Shown here: positions 28,175-37,048 of the stretch, piece by piece
Layout: every line of letters begins with the position of its first letter
Position numbering within the stretch: position 1 is the stretch's first letter
Assembly (NCBI GenBank): GCA_034716895.1
Contig: JAYEKW010000147.1
Span: 1 to 59,375 of the forward strand
Reading direction: 5' to 3'
DNA length: 59,375 nucleotides
Source of the DNA: Candidatus Neomarinimicrobiota bacterium
Lineage (GTDB): Bacteria; Fidelibacterota; UBA8477; JABMPR01
The notes under the pieces: model-generated
The model's input: only the letters and a program-made list of their open reading frames with translations
Database searches by the model: none
Told to the model about the DNA's origin: nothing
Made by a program: the position numbers and the translations under genes

Positions 28175-28319
28175 GCAACTTTCTCCATTCTTTAGACCTT
28201 CCTTTCTATGCGGGTTTGAGAGAAAGGTTTCAGATATTTTTTCAGCCAGGGATATTACGGATTATGGCTCTTCCTCCAAATGCGTACCTGGAGACGGGGA
28301 TATTAGGGATATAAGGGTC

Positions 28320-28565
28320 TAGAGGCTGTGTGAGAATAGGGACAACGCTTACCCCATGCTTTAGCTTGGGGGTATGATATCCTACTGTTTCTTTGGGCTT
28401 TAGCTCCGTATTGTTGGGCTAAAGCCCTCCTTTTTAATACTTTTAGAACCCCCAGGCTGAAGCCCGGGGTAAGTATCATTAGTAACAGTACGATACGTAG
28501 ATAACTAAAGATAATATTAGCAAGCAATTATTCCGGCGCAATGAAGTTTTCACACAGCTTCTATA
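28320..28565 (+). repeat. REPIN-like double palindrome, copy B
   Basis: It runs from AGAGGCTGTGTGAGAATAGG to TTTTCACACAGCTTCTATA, so the ends are inverted repeats around TGTGTGA. Inside are CCCCATGCTTTAGCTTGGGG-type and GGGCTTTAG...CTAAAGCCC arms. Read in reverse complement, the copy at 53081-53325 is almost the same over its whole length. A wider pair of inverted AATGCGTACCTGGA copies (28279-28292 and 28623-28636) brackets the element. Confidence 0.8.
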
Positions 28566-28650
28566 ACCCTTATACCTTTGTACCCCAGAATATTTTATTG
28601 ACCCCCAACCTCAATGATTGTATCCAGGTACGCATTATTATGATGAACCC
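28561..28650 (+). repeat. R3 flanking repeat, copy B
   Basis: Matches 8063-8158 with only scattered differences (CTATAACCCTT, TACCCCAGAATATTTTATTG, TCAATGATTGTATCCAGGTA). Bases 28651-28857 downstream carry nothing I recognise. Confidence 0.75.
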
Positions 28651-28857
28651 GGATTATAATGAGTGTTCATCTCTAAACTCTTTTTCTACAACGAAGCAAA
28701 CGAAATTCATGAAGATACCAATGCTTTTTCGTAGTATTCGTCAAATTCATTGTGGAAAACTGTAGGTGCATCTGCTTAATACCTGATTTCTGGACAGACG
28801 CTAATGAATACTCTACCCGTTTGATTCTATTTAATTCCTTATTGCTATTTCAAACTT

Positions 28858-29043
28858 GACGAAACCGCAAAAAGTTCCTTACGGTTTAAAAATCATCAAA
28901 TACGCCCTAACTCATTTAATATTAACCACATAACGCAAATACTGCTAAATCCATAAATATCAATACTCTGCGTCTCTGCGCGCTTTGCCTGCCCGCACGA
29001 AGTTATACGCAGGCGGGCGAGAGGGACTTTTTGCGAGATCGTC
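28858..29043 (-). repeat. R1 repeat, copy 3
   Basis: Inverted relative to the other two copies. Ends are GACGAAACCGCAAAAAGTTCC and GGGACTTTTTGCGAGATCGTC. It includes the GCCCGC...GCGGGC hairpin and the TTAATATT...AACGCAAATACT core shared with copy 1. It lies 80 bp upstream of the methyltransferase gene and could affect its transcription. Confidence 0.8.
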
Positions 29044-29122
29044 ATACTTCATAACACCTGTAAATAGTAATCAGCACATTTCTCTCGCTTTGTTCGTTCT
29101 GTTTAATAATTAGATTGCTTAC

Positions 29123-30178
29123 ATGACTAGAAGAGAACGTGTTATATCAGCCCTGCACCGTCAGGAAACCTCCAGAGTCCCCATCGGTGAGATCGGTGGT
29201 GGCTACACCGAATCCATTATCAAAGCCTTACTGGGCGATGACCATCAGACTGGCCCTGATTCTTATTATCACAACCATGTAAATGTCCGGCAGCTTCTTG
29301 GCGCAGACATTATGGGTGCCCGTGTAGCTGGTCCCCCGGTGGAAGTAGTTGGCACTCATGAAGATTGGGGAACAGAGGTTTTCAAAGATTTCTGGGGTGC
29401 CACCCATACCCAACCTCCGGAAGCTACCGTTCAACTGGTGGAACCCATTGCAAATACACCTGAAGAACTCGACAAATGGGCTGCTCCTGACGTAAGCAAG
29501 TTTGACAAAGCCCCAATCAGACGCTGGAAGACAAATACGGATCTTTTTGTCATGTCAACCCTGAACGCCGGCTTTGACCTGGGTTACGAAATTCTGGGTT
29601 TCGAACGCTTCATGATGTGGACTGTTCAAGCACCGGATGTCATGTTAAGGTATTACGAAAAGCTGATTCAGACCAATTTGGAGCTGGCGCTCATGAGTGC
29701 TGAAGCGGGTGCCGATGCAGTGCTTATCGCTGATGACCTGGCTTTCAATACCGGTACTTTCGTGGATCCAGCTTATCTCCGTAAGGACTATTTTCCCCTA
29801 CTAAAGAATATGATCACTGACATTAAAACAACCGGTCTTCCGGTTTTCTTTCACTCGGATGGCGACTTACGAACCATCATACCCGATTTGATCGATTGCG
29901 GCATTGAGGTATTGCAGTCCTGTGACCCCAACGCCAACATGGATATTCCCTCTTTGAAGCAGGAATATGGACGAGATCTGGCATTCATGGGCAATATTGA
30001 TGTGGATCTGTTGGCCAATGGCAGTGTGGAGGAGGTTCAGAGAACTACCCGGGATCTCATTCGCGATGCAAGAGCCGGCGGGGGCTTTATTTTAAGCACC
30101 AGCAATGTGGTTGCTTCTTATTGTAAACCTGAAAATGTAAAAGCCATGTACGCAATTGCCCATGAGGAGTTGACCTAA
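29123..30178 (+). CDS. UroD-family corrinoid methyltransferase
   Basis: A 351-residue protein of the uroporphyrinogen-decarboxylase superfamily. It lacks the N-terminal decarboxylase signature and resembles the MtaA/MtbA/MtgB-type methyltransferases that move methyl groups to or from a corrinoid protein. A TIM-barrel layout is visible: TRRERVISALHRQE at the start, EAGADAVLIADDLA near 190-205, and FFHSDGDLRTIIPDLIDCG near 245-265 where zinc-type relatives have H-x-C. Here the Cys position is Asp, so it may be the non-zinc branch. The stop abuts the start of the corrinoid-protein gene with no spacer, strongly implying a functional pair. Methyl donor and acceptor are unknown. Confidence 0.85.
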   Translation: MTRRERVISALHRQETSRVPIGEIGGGYTESIIKALLGDDHQTGPDSYYHNHVNVRQLLGADIMGARVAGPPVEVVGTHEDWGTEVFKDFWGATHTQPPEATVQLVEPIANTPEELDKWAAPDVSKFDKAPIRRWKTNTDLFVMSTLNAGFDLGYEILGFERFMMWTVQAPDVMLRYYEKLIQTNLELALMSAEAGADAVLIADDLAFNTGTFVDPAYLRKDYFPLLKNMITDIKTTGLPVFFHSDGDLRTIIPDLIDCGIEVLQSCDPNANMDIPSLKQEYGRDLAFMGNIDVDLLANGSVEEVQRTTRDLIRDARAGGGFILSTSNVVASYCKPENVKAMYAIAHEELT

Positions 30179-30820
30179 ATGTCTCTTGATAATATTCAAC
30201 AGGCCATCATTCTGGGAAATGTTGCTTCCATTTCCAGCTCAGTGCAAAACCTTTTGGAACAAGGGCAGACTGCCCAGCAAATTCTCGATCTGCAATTGTT
30301 ACCCGGCATGGCAATTGTCGGTGAACGTTTTAAGCGGAATGAAATGTTCCTACCCCAGGTTCTTATGTCTGCTCAAGCTATGCAAACGGCTATTGATATC
30401 CTCAAGCCACATCTGATCCAGGATGCAACCGGTTCTAGCAGAAATACTGTTGTCATTGGTACCGTGAAGGGTGATATGCACGACATCGGCAAAAATCTGG
30501 TGCGGATCATGCTGCTGGGGGCAGGATTTGAAGTGATCGATCTAGGTGTTAATGTTCCGCCTCAACGCTTTCTGGAAGCTACCGCTACCCACCAGGCTCA
30601 AGTTGTCTGTCTTTCAGCATTGTTATCATCAACCATGAACAATATGCGTGAAATAGTGCAGCTCTTTCGAAATGATGAAATCCTGCATTCCACCAAGATC
30701 ATGATTGGGGGTGCCCCGGTGAATCGAGCATTCTCAGAATCTATTGGAGCAGATGGTTATGCCCCAACAGCGCCTGGGGCAGTTGAGCGGATTCAGGGAT
30801 TAGTTTTTAACGATCGGTAG
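30179..30820 (+). CDS. Corrinoid (B12)-binding methyltransferase protein
   Basis: A 213-residue two-domain protein of the MtaC/MtbC/MttC type. A helical B12-2 cap (about residues 1-85) precedes a Rossmann-like B12-binding domain (about 88-213). The cobalt-ligating motif D-x-H-x-x-G is present as GDMHDIGKNL with His101 as lower ligand. It shuttles a methyl group for the UroD-type partner encoded immediately upstream. No reductive activator (RamA-like) gene is in the window. Its last 21 bases overlap the 3' end of the convergent histidine-kinase gene, so both transcripts are antisense to each other there. Confidence 0.92.
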   Translation: MSLDNIQQAIILGNVASISSSVQNLLEQGQTAQQILDLQLLPGMAIVGERFKRNEMFLPQVLMSAQAMQTAIDILKPHLIQDATGSSRNTVVIGTVKGDMHDIGKNLVRIMLLGAGFEVIDLGVNVPPQRFLEATATHQAQVVCLSALLSSTMNNMREIVQLFRNDEILHSTKIMIGGAPVNRAFSESIGADGYAPTAPGAVERIQGLVFNDR

Positions 30821-31987
30821 TTTTATCGTAAAGGTTGTTCCTACATCCACTTTGCTGGACACCGAGATATCACCCTTGTGATCGGTGACTATACTTTTCA
30901 CAATAGCCAACCCCAACCCTGTTCCCTTATACTTTTTATAGGTAAAAAACGCATTAAACGCTTTTGCCTGGATCTCTTGCTCCATACCATGCCCTGTATC
31001 TGAGATCTCCATGACCAATTGGTCTGCATCCACGTAAGATGTAATGGTGAGGGTGCCCCCTTCGCTCATGGCTTCGGCTGCATTGTTGGCCAGATTTTCG
31101 TAGACGCGATAGAAACGATGTGGGTCAATACGGATCCTGGCTTGTCCCTGGATATCCGTTACCAGCCTCATTTTCTGCTGAACCAGGTTAAATTGAATAC
31201 TGGCCAGAGCCTCATTGATACAACTGGGAAAATTCAAAGTCTGTAATTGTAGAGTAGAGCCACCAGTGGCAAATGCCAGAAGCTCCTGAGCCAGCGTGTT
31301 AAATTGGCTCACCTGTTTACCAATGATCTGAGTGTATTTCACTACCTCTTCATAGGGCATTTCTTTTAAGCCTATGAGTTGAGCAAAACCGGCTATGGTG
31401 GTCATGGGATTTTTCAGGTCATGCAGGATCGTGGAAGCCATGCGCCCGATAATGGAAAGACGTTCATTATCAACCAGAGCTTGCCGGGTTTCATGCAGCT
31501 CGGTAATAATATTTTCCAGTTCTCGATTTTTTTCTTCCAGGGCACCAATGAGCGTACTATCCGTCCGTCGCAGATACGTGGAAATGCTTTTTGCCACCTC
31601 CAGGGTAAACTGGGGAAAGTGATTCACCAGCTCAAGGAAACCTTCCTTTTGAACCACCAGTACCTCGCTCTGTTCCCGGGCTATAATACCAGCACTGCGT
31701 GGTTTATTTTCCACCAGAGCCATCTCACCAAAAAGTTCACCAGATCGATCAATAATGTTAAGACTCTCAAACTCATCACCTTCGATGGATTTTACCACTT
31801 CCAGAGTACCTTGGATCAATACAAAGAATTTTGAGGCGACCGCTGCTTCCCGAATAAGTGTTTCGCCGGATTTGTACAGTCTTCTCTGCATTAGACTGCT
31901 GATCTTTTCAAGTTCAGCTCCATCGATCCCTGCAAAGGGTTCCAATTGTTTTAGTAATTCGATGTTTGGTGATTCAAGTGTGCGCAT
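30800..31987 (-). CDS. Histidine kinase with N-terminal cyclic-nucleotide-binding domain (paralog 1)
   Basis: A 395-residue soluble kinase. A cNMP-binding/CRP-like domain (about 15-130) has the phosphate-binding cassette GELFGEMALVENKPRSAG (83-100). A helical linker (about 140-175) follows, then HisKA with His189 (STILHDLKNP) and HATPase_c with the N box (ENLANNAAEAM), DTGHGM and GTGLGLAIVKS. It has no membrane segment or receiver domain. The next gene on the strand (32019-33257) is a colinear paralog whose His also falls at residue 189, so this is a tandem duplication. No response regulator lies nearby. The signal may be cAMP-like or non-nucleotide. Confidence 0.88.
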   Translation of the reverse strand: MRTLESPNIELLKQLEPFAGIDGAELEKISSLMQRRLYKSGETLIREAAVASKFFVLIQGTLEVVKSIEGDEFESLNIIDRSGELFGEMALVENKPRSAGIIAREQSEVLVVQKEGFLELVNHFPQFTLEVAKSISTYLRRTDSTLIGALEEKNRELENIITELHETRQALVDNERLSIIGRMASTILHDLKNPMTTIAGFAQLIGLKEMPYEEVVKYTQIIGKQVSQFNTLAQELLAFATGGSTLQLQTLNFPSCINEALASIQFNLVQQKMRLVTDIQGQARIRIDPHRFYRVYENLANNAAEAMSEGGTLTITSYVDADQLVMEISDTGHGMEQEIQAKAFNAFFTYKKYKGTGLGLAIVKSIVTDHKGDISVSSKVDVGTTFTIKLPIVKN

Positions 31988-32018
31988 AAGAAAACCTGAT
32001 GGTAATTATTATTGCTGA

Positions 32019-33257
32019 TTAGCTGGTCTCAAAAGGGATGGGGATCTGATGCTTGGATTTCGGCAACAGATTGAAACCAACAGCGGGAAGGTCAACGATG
32101 AATTTAGTGCCAACGCCTTCTTCAGATTCGATGGAGATGATACCATCATGTTCATCGATGATCCGTTTTACAATGGCCAGTCCCAGACCAGTTCCTTTTC
32201 GTTTTCCAAATGTATAAAATTCCTTGAAAGCATTTTCCTTTACTTCGTCCGACATTCCAATGCCATTGTCCTCCAAAATAATTCTGACACCAGTCTCCAC
32301 CTCCAGACTGTGCACGGTAAACACTCCCTCTTTATCCAAAATATCAAGAGCGTTCATGGCAATATTCTCCAGAACCCTGAAAAACCGACCGGTGTCGATG
32401 CGTACTTCCCCTTTAAACTGAAGGTCTCGTACAAAAGAGATGTCTTGATTCTCAAATCTAAGTACCAGCGAGTCACAACATTCCTGGAGATATCCAGCCA
32501 TCTGGACTGATTTCAGCCGCATCTGGTCGCCACCCTGGGCAAAAGACAGTAGATCCTGGGTCATGCTGGTGAATTGGATCACTTGTTTGGCGATAATATC
32601 CGCATATTTAATGAGTTGTTCATTACTGTGCTTTTTCATCTTGATCAACTGGGCATAACCACCAATTGTGGACATGGGATTTTTCATATCGTGTAGAATA
32701 GTTGAAGCCATACGACCAATAAGAGAAAGACGTTCCTTGCCGATCAGCTCTTCCTGAGTCTCCTGCAGCAGGTAATTCATATGTCGTAATTCATCATTCT
32801 CTTTTTTAAGTTTGTTGATGAGTCGCTTGTCAGTTTCTCTGAGAAATTGAGATATATTTTTCGCAATAGATAGTGTAAAAAGCGGAACAGTTTGAACGAG
32901 TTCAAGAAAATCCGCTTTTGACACAGCCAATACCTCACAGCTTGTATCAGCGATCATCCCAGCACTTCTAGGTTTATCTTCCAACAAAGCCATCTCACCA
33001 AAAAAACCACCGACCTCATCATAGAATCCCAGCAATTCAGAGTTGCCTTCATTAATTCTCTTTTCAATTCTGACTTTGCCAGAGGCAAGAATAAATATAT
33101 GATCCCCAATGGAACCTTCACGAATTATGGATTCTTCATGATTATAACGACGAAATTCCAGCTTTTTTAAAAGGTGTTTTAATTCAACCTCAGGAATATG
33201 CTCAAAGACCTTCCATTTTCTGAGATCTTCATAAGGGGGACTCTTTATCAGCTTCAT
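32019..33257 (-). CDS. Histidine kinase with N-terminal cyclic-nucleotide-binding domain (paralog 2)
   Basis: A 412-residue kinase with the same plan as its neighbour. The cNMP domain (about 15-130, GGFFGEMALLEDKPRSAG) is followed by a linker, HisKA with His189 (STILHDMKNP), and HATPase_c (ENIAMNALDIL, DNGIGMS, GTGLGLAIVKR). The C-terminal 17 residues extend past the paralog. It is upstream of paralog 1 with a 31-bp gap, so both are probably on one transcript. Two sensors with the same input fold but diverged binding pockets may hetero-dimerise or read different ligands. The 33258-33737 gap upstream holds hairpins and is shared with the divergent NosL operon. Confidence 0.88.
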   Translation of the reverse strand: MKLIKSPPYEDLRKWKVFEHIPEVELKHLLKKLEFRRYNHEESIIREGSIGDHIFILASGKVRIEKRINEGNSELLGFYDEVGGFFGEMALLEDKPRSAGMIADTSCEVLAVSKADFLELVQTVPLFTLSIAKNISQFLRETDKRLINKLKKENDELRHMNYLLQETQEELIGKERLSLIGRMASTILHDMKNPMSTIGGYAQLIKMKKHSNEQLIKYADIIAKQVIQFTSMTQDLLSFAQGGDQMRLKSVQMAGYLQECCDSLVLRFENQDISFVRDLQFKGEVRIDTGRFFRVLENIAMNALDILDKEGVFTVHSLEVETGVRIILEDNGIGMSDEVKENAFKEFYTFGKRKGTGLGLAIVKRIIDEHDGIISIESEEGVGTKFIVDLPAVGFNLLPKSKHQIPIPFETS

Positions 33258-33526
33258 ACACTATCCGCTTAAATTAGATAAATTCATAAGTATGTTTTAA
33301 AAGAAATCAACCGCGTTCTGAAAAATATTATCCTCAGGACCAACTTTATTGCATACATCAAAACAACTGCCAAAGGAAGGCTGGAAGCACCTTGTGATCA
33401 TTGACAATGCCGTTCAGTTTGATTCCTTTACTAATACGACCTAAAGTAATCCTGAATAACAATTTTCAAACAGAACTGTCCGAGATTAAATGCTTTTTTG
33501 GTCATCTGATCATCCCCTGTCTTCAG

Positions 33527-33563
33527 CCTGAACCTTTAAAAAAGTTCAGGGGTTATCAGCCCC
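33527..33563 (+). promoter_or_regulatory. Inverted repeats upstream of the NosL operon
   Basis: CCTGAAC (33527-33533) and GTTCAGG (33544-33550) form a perfect 7-bp inverted repeat with a 10-nt A/T-rich centre. A second stem GGGG/CCCC (33549-33563) overlaps its right arm. It lies between the divergently transcribed kinase pair and the NosL operon, so it may be an operator or a transcript hairpin. The remaining sequence of 33258-33737 shows no gene. Confidence 0.35.
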
Positions 33564-33737
33564 TATTTCAGCGTGATCAATTTTAAGACATTTCACAGGT
33601 GTCAGTATCACAGTGAATGCGGATAAAACAATGCTGTTTGAATGTCATGTGAAAATCATATATTTCCGGAAACTACTGGTGTTCTCCAGGGGGAGATCGA
33701 ACCAATCCTAGTATCTATTACTAGAGGAAGTCATGTC

Positions 33738-34877
33738 ATGAATAAACGCATATTCCTTACTCTTATTCTGTTGTTGAGTGTTAATATTCTTTTAGCTCAA
33801 TCAAGATTTGTGAAATCAGCTCAAACAGACCAGGCCATGTTATTGCAAACAGGTCAGGCAAAAACCTGGTGTCCAATTTGCGGTATGAATCTCATGCTGT
33901 TCTACAAAACCAACCATGCTTTGGAACTGGCCGATGGAAGCACCCATCAGTATTGTTCTATCCGTTGCCTGGCGGTTGATCTTAAGGATCACCCCGATCA
34001 AATTACTCACGCACAGGTGGTTGATGTCAATAGTGAACGGTTCATCGCTGTACAGGATGCCCACTATGTCATTGACAGCAAAGTTTCCGGTACCATGACC
34101 CGTGAGAGTAAACTCGCCTTTGGCTCATTTGAGGAGGCAAAACAATTCAGCAAAAAGCATGGCGGAAGAACTATTCTCGGGTTCACCGAAGCCCTTGATC
34201 TAGCCCGTACTCAAATGCAGGCTGATAATGCCATGTTGATGAAAAAGAAACAAAGCATCGTTTTTCCCAAGGGGGAAAAATTATTCAACAAATTTTCCGC
34301 AGAAATAGGAACTTTGCCTCCATTTGAATCTATCGTGGATCTGAAGGCTCACCTTAAAACCCGTTCAGGCTGTAAATCTTTGGATGAGAAAAAACTCCAG
34401 ATGCTGGCTTTGTATATTTTTAACGCTAATCAGCAGCATTCAGGTAGGCAGCCTGCAGCACAGGTCATTCAGGTCTCAAAAGATGAGAAGTGCCCGGTCT
34501 GTGGCATGTTTGTTTATAAGTATCCTCGCTGGGTTGCTGTTCTGAATATCACGATCAACAACCAACCTAAAAAGTTATATTTTGATGGTGTAAAAGACCT
34601 GATGAAGTTTTACCATAACCCTCAAAAATGGGGAAAATACGAGCACCTTAAAATCCACGAGGTAGTCGTTACCGATTACTATCAGCAAACTGCCCTGGAT
34701 GGTAGAAAAGCTGAATATGTCATTGGGAGCGATATTTTAGGACCCATGGGGCATGAACTCATTCCCTTTGACTCTATAACTCAAGCCAAAGTATTTCTAG
34801 ATGATCATGCAGGATCTCGAATTCTCAAATTTAGCGAGATCACAGAGCAGCTTATTTCCGATCTAGACAATAATTGA
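33738..34877 (+). CDS. Periplasmic protein with two NosL domains
   Basis: I place the start at ATG 33738, which opens a signal peptide (residues 1-20, ILLA|Q); the ORF extends upstream to 33642 without such a signal. The 379-residue product has NosL domain 1 with WCPICGM (Cys45, Cys48, Met50) and a further Cys73/Cys77 pair. NosL domain 2 has KCPVCGM (Cys252, Cys255, Met257) and SDILGPMGHELIPF (Met337). Known NosL proteins bind Cu(I) through this C-x-x-C-G-M type site and help mature nitrous oxide reductase. The linker (about 178-229, KGEKLFNKF...GCKSLDEKKLQMLALYIF) resembles a cytochrome-c-like fold without the heme motif C-x-x-C-H. It is the first gene of a tight five-gene operon. Confidence 0.85.
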   Translation: MNKRIFLTLILLLSVNILLAQSRFVKSAQTDQAMLLQTGQAKTWCPICGMNLMLFYKTNHALELADGSTHQYCSIRCLAVDLKDHPDQITHAQVVDVNSERFIAVQDAHYVIDSKVSGTMTRESKLAFGSFEEAKQFSKKHGGRTILGFTEALDLARTQMQADNAMLMKKKQSIVFPKGEKLFNKFSAEIGTLPPFESIVDLKAHLKTRSGCKSLDEKKLQMLALYIFNANQQHSGRQPAAQVIQVSKDEKCPVCGMFVYKYPRWVAVLNITINNQPKKLYFDGVKDLMKFYHNPQKWGKYEHLKIHEVVVTDYYQQTALDGRKAEYVIGSDILGPMGHELIPFDSITQAKVFLDDHAGSRILKFSEITEQLISDLDNN

Positions 34878-34897
34878 ATCGGACTGACTGATATCTC

Positions 34898-35215
34898 TTG
34901 AGTCCAAAAACCAACTTAACGCTCGGTGCATTGGTTCTGGTTATCCTGGCCACCCTGGTTGAGGGAGGATTATTGCTGGGGAACCAGCAGGAGCAGGCAA
35001 CTCAAAAAGCGATCAAACGGCAAGCGGTGGAATTGACTCAACTCCCTGACCTTGCCCTGATCACTGAAACAACCTGGCTTCGGCATCGCAGCCTGACCAC
35101 ACCCCATGCAATTTTTCCTGAAGATGGCTCTCTGCTTGACTATTATCCTGCCAGCTTTGTATACAATATCGCAATTGTGCAATCTGAACCGGGGGTCGCC
35201 AGACGTGAACCTTAA
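34898..35215 (+). CDS. Small single-TM protein of the NosL-ABC operon
   Basis: A 105-residue protein that starts at TTG 34898 with a weak upstream GGA. One membrane segment (about residues 8-27) is followed by a periplasmic stretch with LPDLALITETTWLRHRSL and PHAIFPEDGSLLDYYPASF. It has no Cys, so it is not an obvious metal carrier itself. I cannot assign a family. Its tight position, 20 nt after the NosL gene and overlapping the permease start by 11 bases, argues that it is a real subunit or adaptor of the transporter rather than chance. Confidence 0.65.
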   Translation: MSPKTNLTLGALVLVILATLVEGGLLLGNQQEQATQKAIKRQAVELTQLPDLALITETTWLRHRSLTTPHAIFPEDGSLLDYYPASFVYNIAIVQSEPGVARREP

Positions 35216-36383
35216 ACTAATTGATTATGGTATAAGCTCTCTTTGGAGAAGATTTTGGAATCGCTTCACTGTTATTCTGATCTTTTCCCTTCTGGTCTTT
35301 CTACTGGTTTCTGTTTTTAGTATTTCAAGTTCGATCAGACTGGAGTTGGGGATTACGCTTGAGGCCTTGCCGGAGTTGATTGTCCAAAAAATGAATGGCG
35401 GGCGGCAAACAGTCATCCCATCTGAACGAGCTTATGAAATCGCCACCATCCCCGGTGTGAATACAGCAATCCCCCGAGTCTGGGGTTACTATTATTTTGG
35501 TAGTGCAAACGTCAACTTCACTGTCATTGGTCAGGATCCTGATCTGGATAGCTACAAGGCCAAGTATTCTAAACTGTTTGAACTGAATGCTTCTCTGATC
35601 GATACCTTGACTACACCCTTTTTCCTGGCAGGTCAAGGTGTGGTGGAAATCATGGATCAGTATTACTTCAGGGATGAGTTTTTCTTTATTACTGCAAATG
35701 GCAATATTTTAAACCTTGCATTGGCCGGCACTTTCTCAGATGAATCTTCATTAGAGACCAATGACGTGATCTTAATGCCGGAATATCTGGCTCGTGAACT
35801 GTTTGATATCTATGAAGACGATGCAACCGATATTGTAGTTCGAGTTTCCAATCCAGCTGAAATTGAGATCGTAAAACAGAAGATTCAATTCATGTACCCT
35901 GATTGCCGCATCATCAGCAAAGATCAAATTGAGAGCTCCTACCAGAATGTATTCGACTACAAATCCGGTTTATTTCTCGCTTTACTGATTCCTGCATTTA
36001 TGGCCTTTTTCACAATGGTCTATGACAAAGCTAGCGGTCTAAGTTTGGAGGAAAAACGCGAGATCGGCATTATGAAAGCTGTGGGTTGGCGAGTGGAAGA
36101 TGTCCTTATCCTGAAGCTTCTGGAAAGTGGCTTTATTTCACTTTTTTCATATTTTAGCGGTGTTGCGCTTAGCTTTTTCTTTGTTTACACTTTGGATGCG
36201 CCCTTGTTAAAAAATCTATTTATTGGGGCTGGAAATTTAAAACCAGCCTTTCAACTTACCCCTGTGATCGATGTCCACATCTTGAGCTTGAGTTTTATGG
36301 CTATCGTCCCGGTTTACATTCTAGCCACGATTATCCCAGCGTGGAGAACAGCTATTATTGATGCAGATGAGGTCATGCGATGA
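35205..36383 (+). CDS. FtsX/MacB-like ABC permease
   Basis: GTG at 35205 with GGGGG about 9 nt upstream is the best start and overlaps the small gene by 11 bases; an ATG at 35106 would add 33 residues read from inside that gene. The 392-residue product has one N-terminal membrane segment (about 22-45), a large periplasmic MacB-PCD-like domain (about 50-255) and three C-terminal segments (about 260-385). EIGIMKAVGWRVEDVLILK is the typical coupling helix of the MacB/LolCE/FtsX family. Such permeases act mechanically on periplasmic partners rather than passing small solutes. Its stop overlaps the ATPase start by 4 bases. Confidence 0.85.
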   Translation: MNLKLIDYGISSLWRRFWNRFTVILIFSLLVFLLVSVFSISSSIRLELGITLEALPELIVQKMNGGRQTVIPSERAYEIATIPGVNTAIPRVWGYYYFGSANVNFTVIGQDPDLDSYKAKYSKLFELNASLIDTLTTPFFLAGQGVVEIMDQYYFRDEFFFITANGNILNLALAGTFSDESSLETNDVILMPEYLARELFDIYEDDATDIVVRVSNPAEIEIVKQKIQFMYPDCRIISKDQIESSYQNVFDYKSGLFLALLIPAFMAFFTMVYDKASGLSLEEKREIGIMKAVGWRVEDVLILKLLESGFISLFSYFSGVALSFFFVYTLDAPLLKNLFIGAGNLKPAFQLTPVIDVHILSLSFMAIVPVYILATIIPAWRTAIIDADEVMR

Positions 36384-37048
36384 TTCACCTTGATGCAGTT
36401 GACCTCGTTTTTAACTCCGGTTTGATTAATGAGATGACCGCCCTGAGAAACATCACTTTTTCTGTAGTTGAAAATGAGTTTTTATTGCTGCGGGGAGCCA
36501 GTGGAAGTGGTAAAAGCAGTATTTTCTCGCTGGTAGCAGGGTTAGTCAAACCAACCCGGGGAGATGTGATCATTGATGGTCACTCCATTGCCAAAATTCC
36601 GGATAGTTACGCTGCTGTAATGCGGCGAGAAAAAATTGGAGTGATTTTCCAGAAATTCAATCTGATCCATGATCTATCAGTATACGATAACGTGATCCTG
36701 CCGTTGATTCCTTCCACCCAGTCAAAGCATGAAATCCGATTAGCCACTGAAGAACTGTTAACCGACTTATCCTTGATCGATAAATCAAATACATCAGTGC
36801 GTTATCTTTCCGGTGGTGAACAACAACGAGTTGCCATAGCCAGAGCCCTGGTTAACAGGCCTAAGATAATCCTGGCTGACGAACCAACTGCCAACCTTGA
36901 TCAAGGTCTGATCGAATCCTTTCTACAGATCATACGTGATCTAAAAACAAGTGGTATCACTGTCTTGATAGCCAGTCATGACCCCCTATTTTCCAAGCTG
37001 GACTGCATTGATCGTATTTTGGATATCTCTGGTGGTAAACTTCAGTGA
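36380..37048 (+). CDS. ABC transporter ATP-binding protein (LolD/MacB type)
   Basis: A 222-residue ATPase. Visible motifs are Walker [10 protein letters not shown] (about residues 40-48), Q-loop FQKFN, signature LSGGEQQR, Walker [12 protein letters not shown] and the switch His in ASHD. Length and motif set fit the LolD/MacB/FtsE-like (o228) class that powers type VII mechanotransmission permeases, matching the upstream gene. It overlaps both neighbours by 4 bases, so it is translationally coupled with the permease and the following membrane protein. Confidence 0.93.
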   Translation: MIHLDAVDLVFNSGLINEMTALRNITFSVVENEFLLLRGASGSGKSSIFSLVAGLVKPTRGDVIIDGHSIAKIPDSYAAVMRREKIGVIFQKFNLIHDLSVYDNVILPLIPSTQSKHEIRLATEELLTDLSLIDKSNTSVRYLSGGEQQRVAIARALVNRPKIILADEPTANLDQGLIESFLQIIRDLKTSGITVLIASHDPLFSKLDCIDRILDISGGKLQ

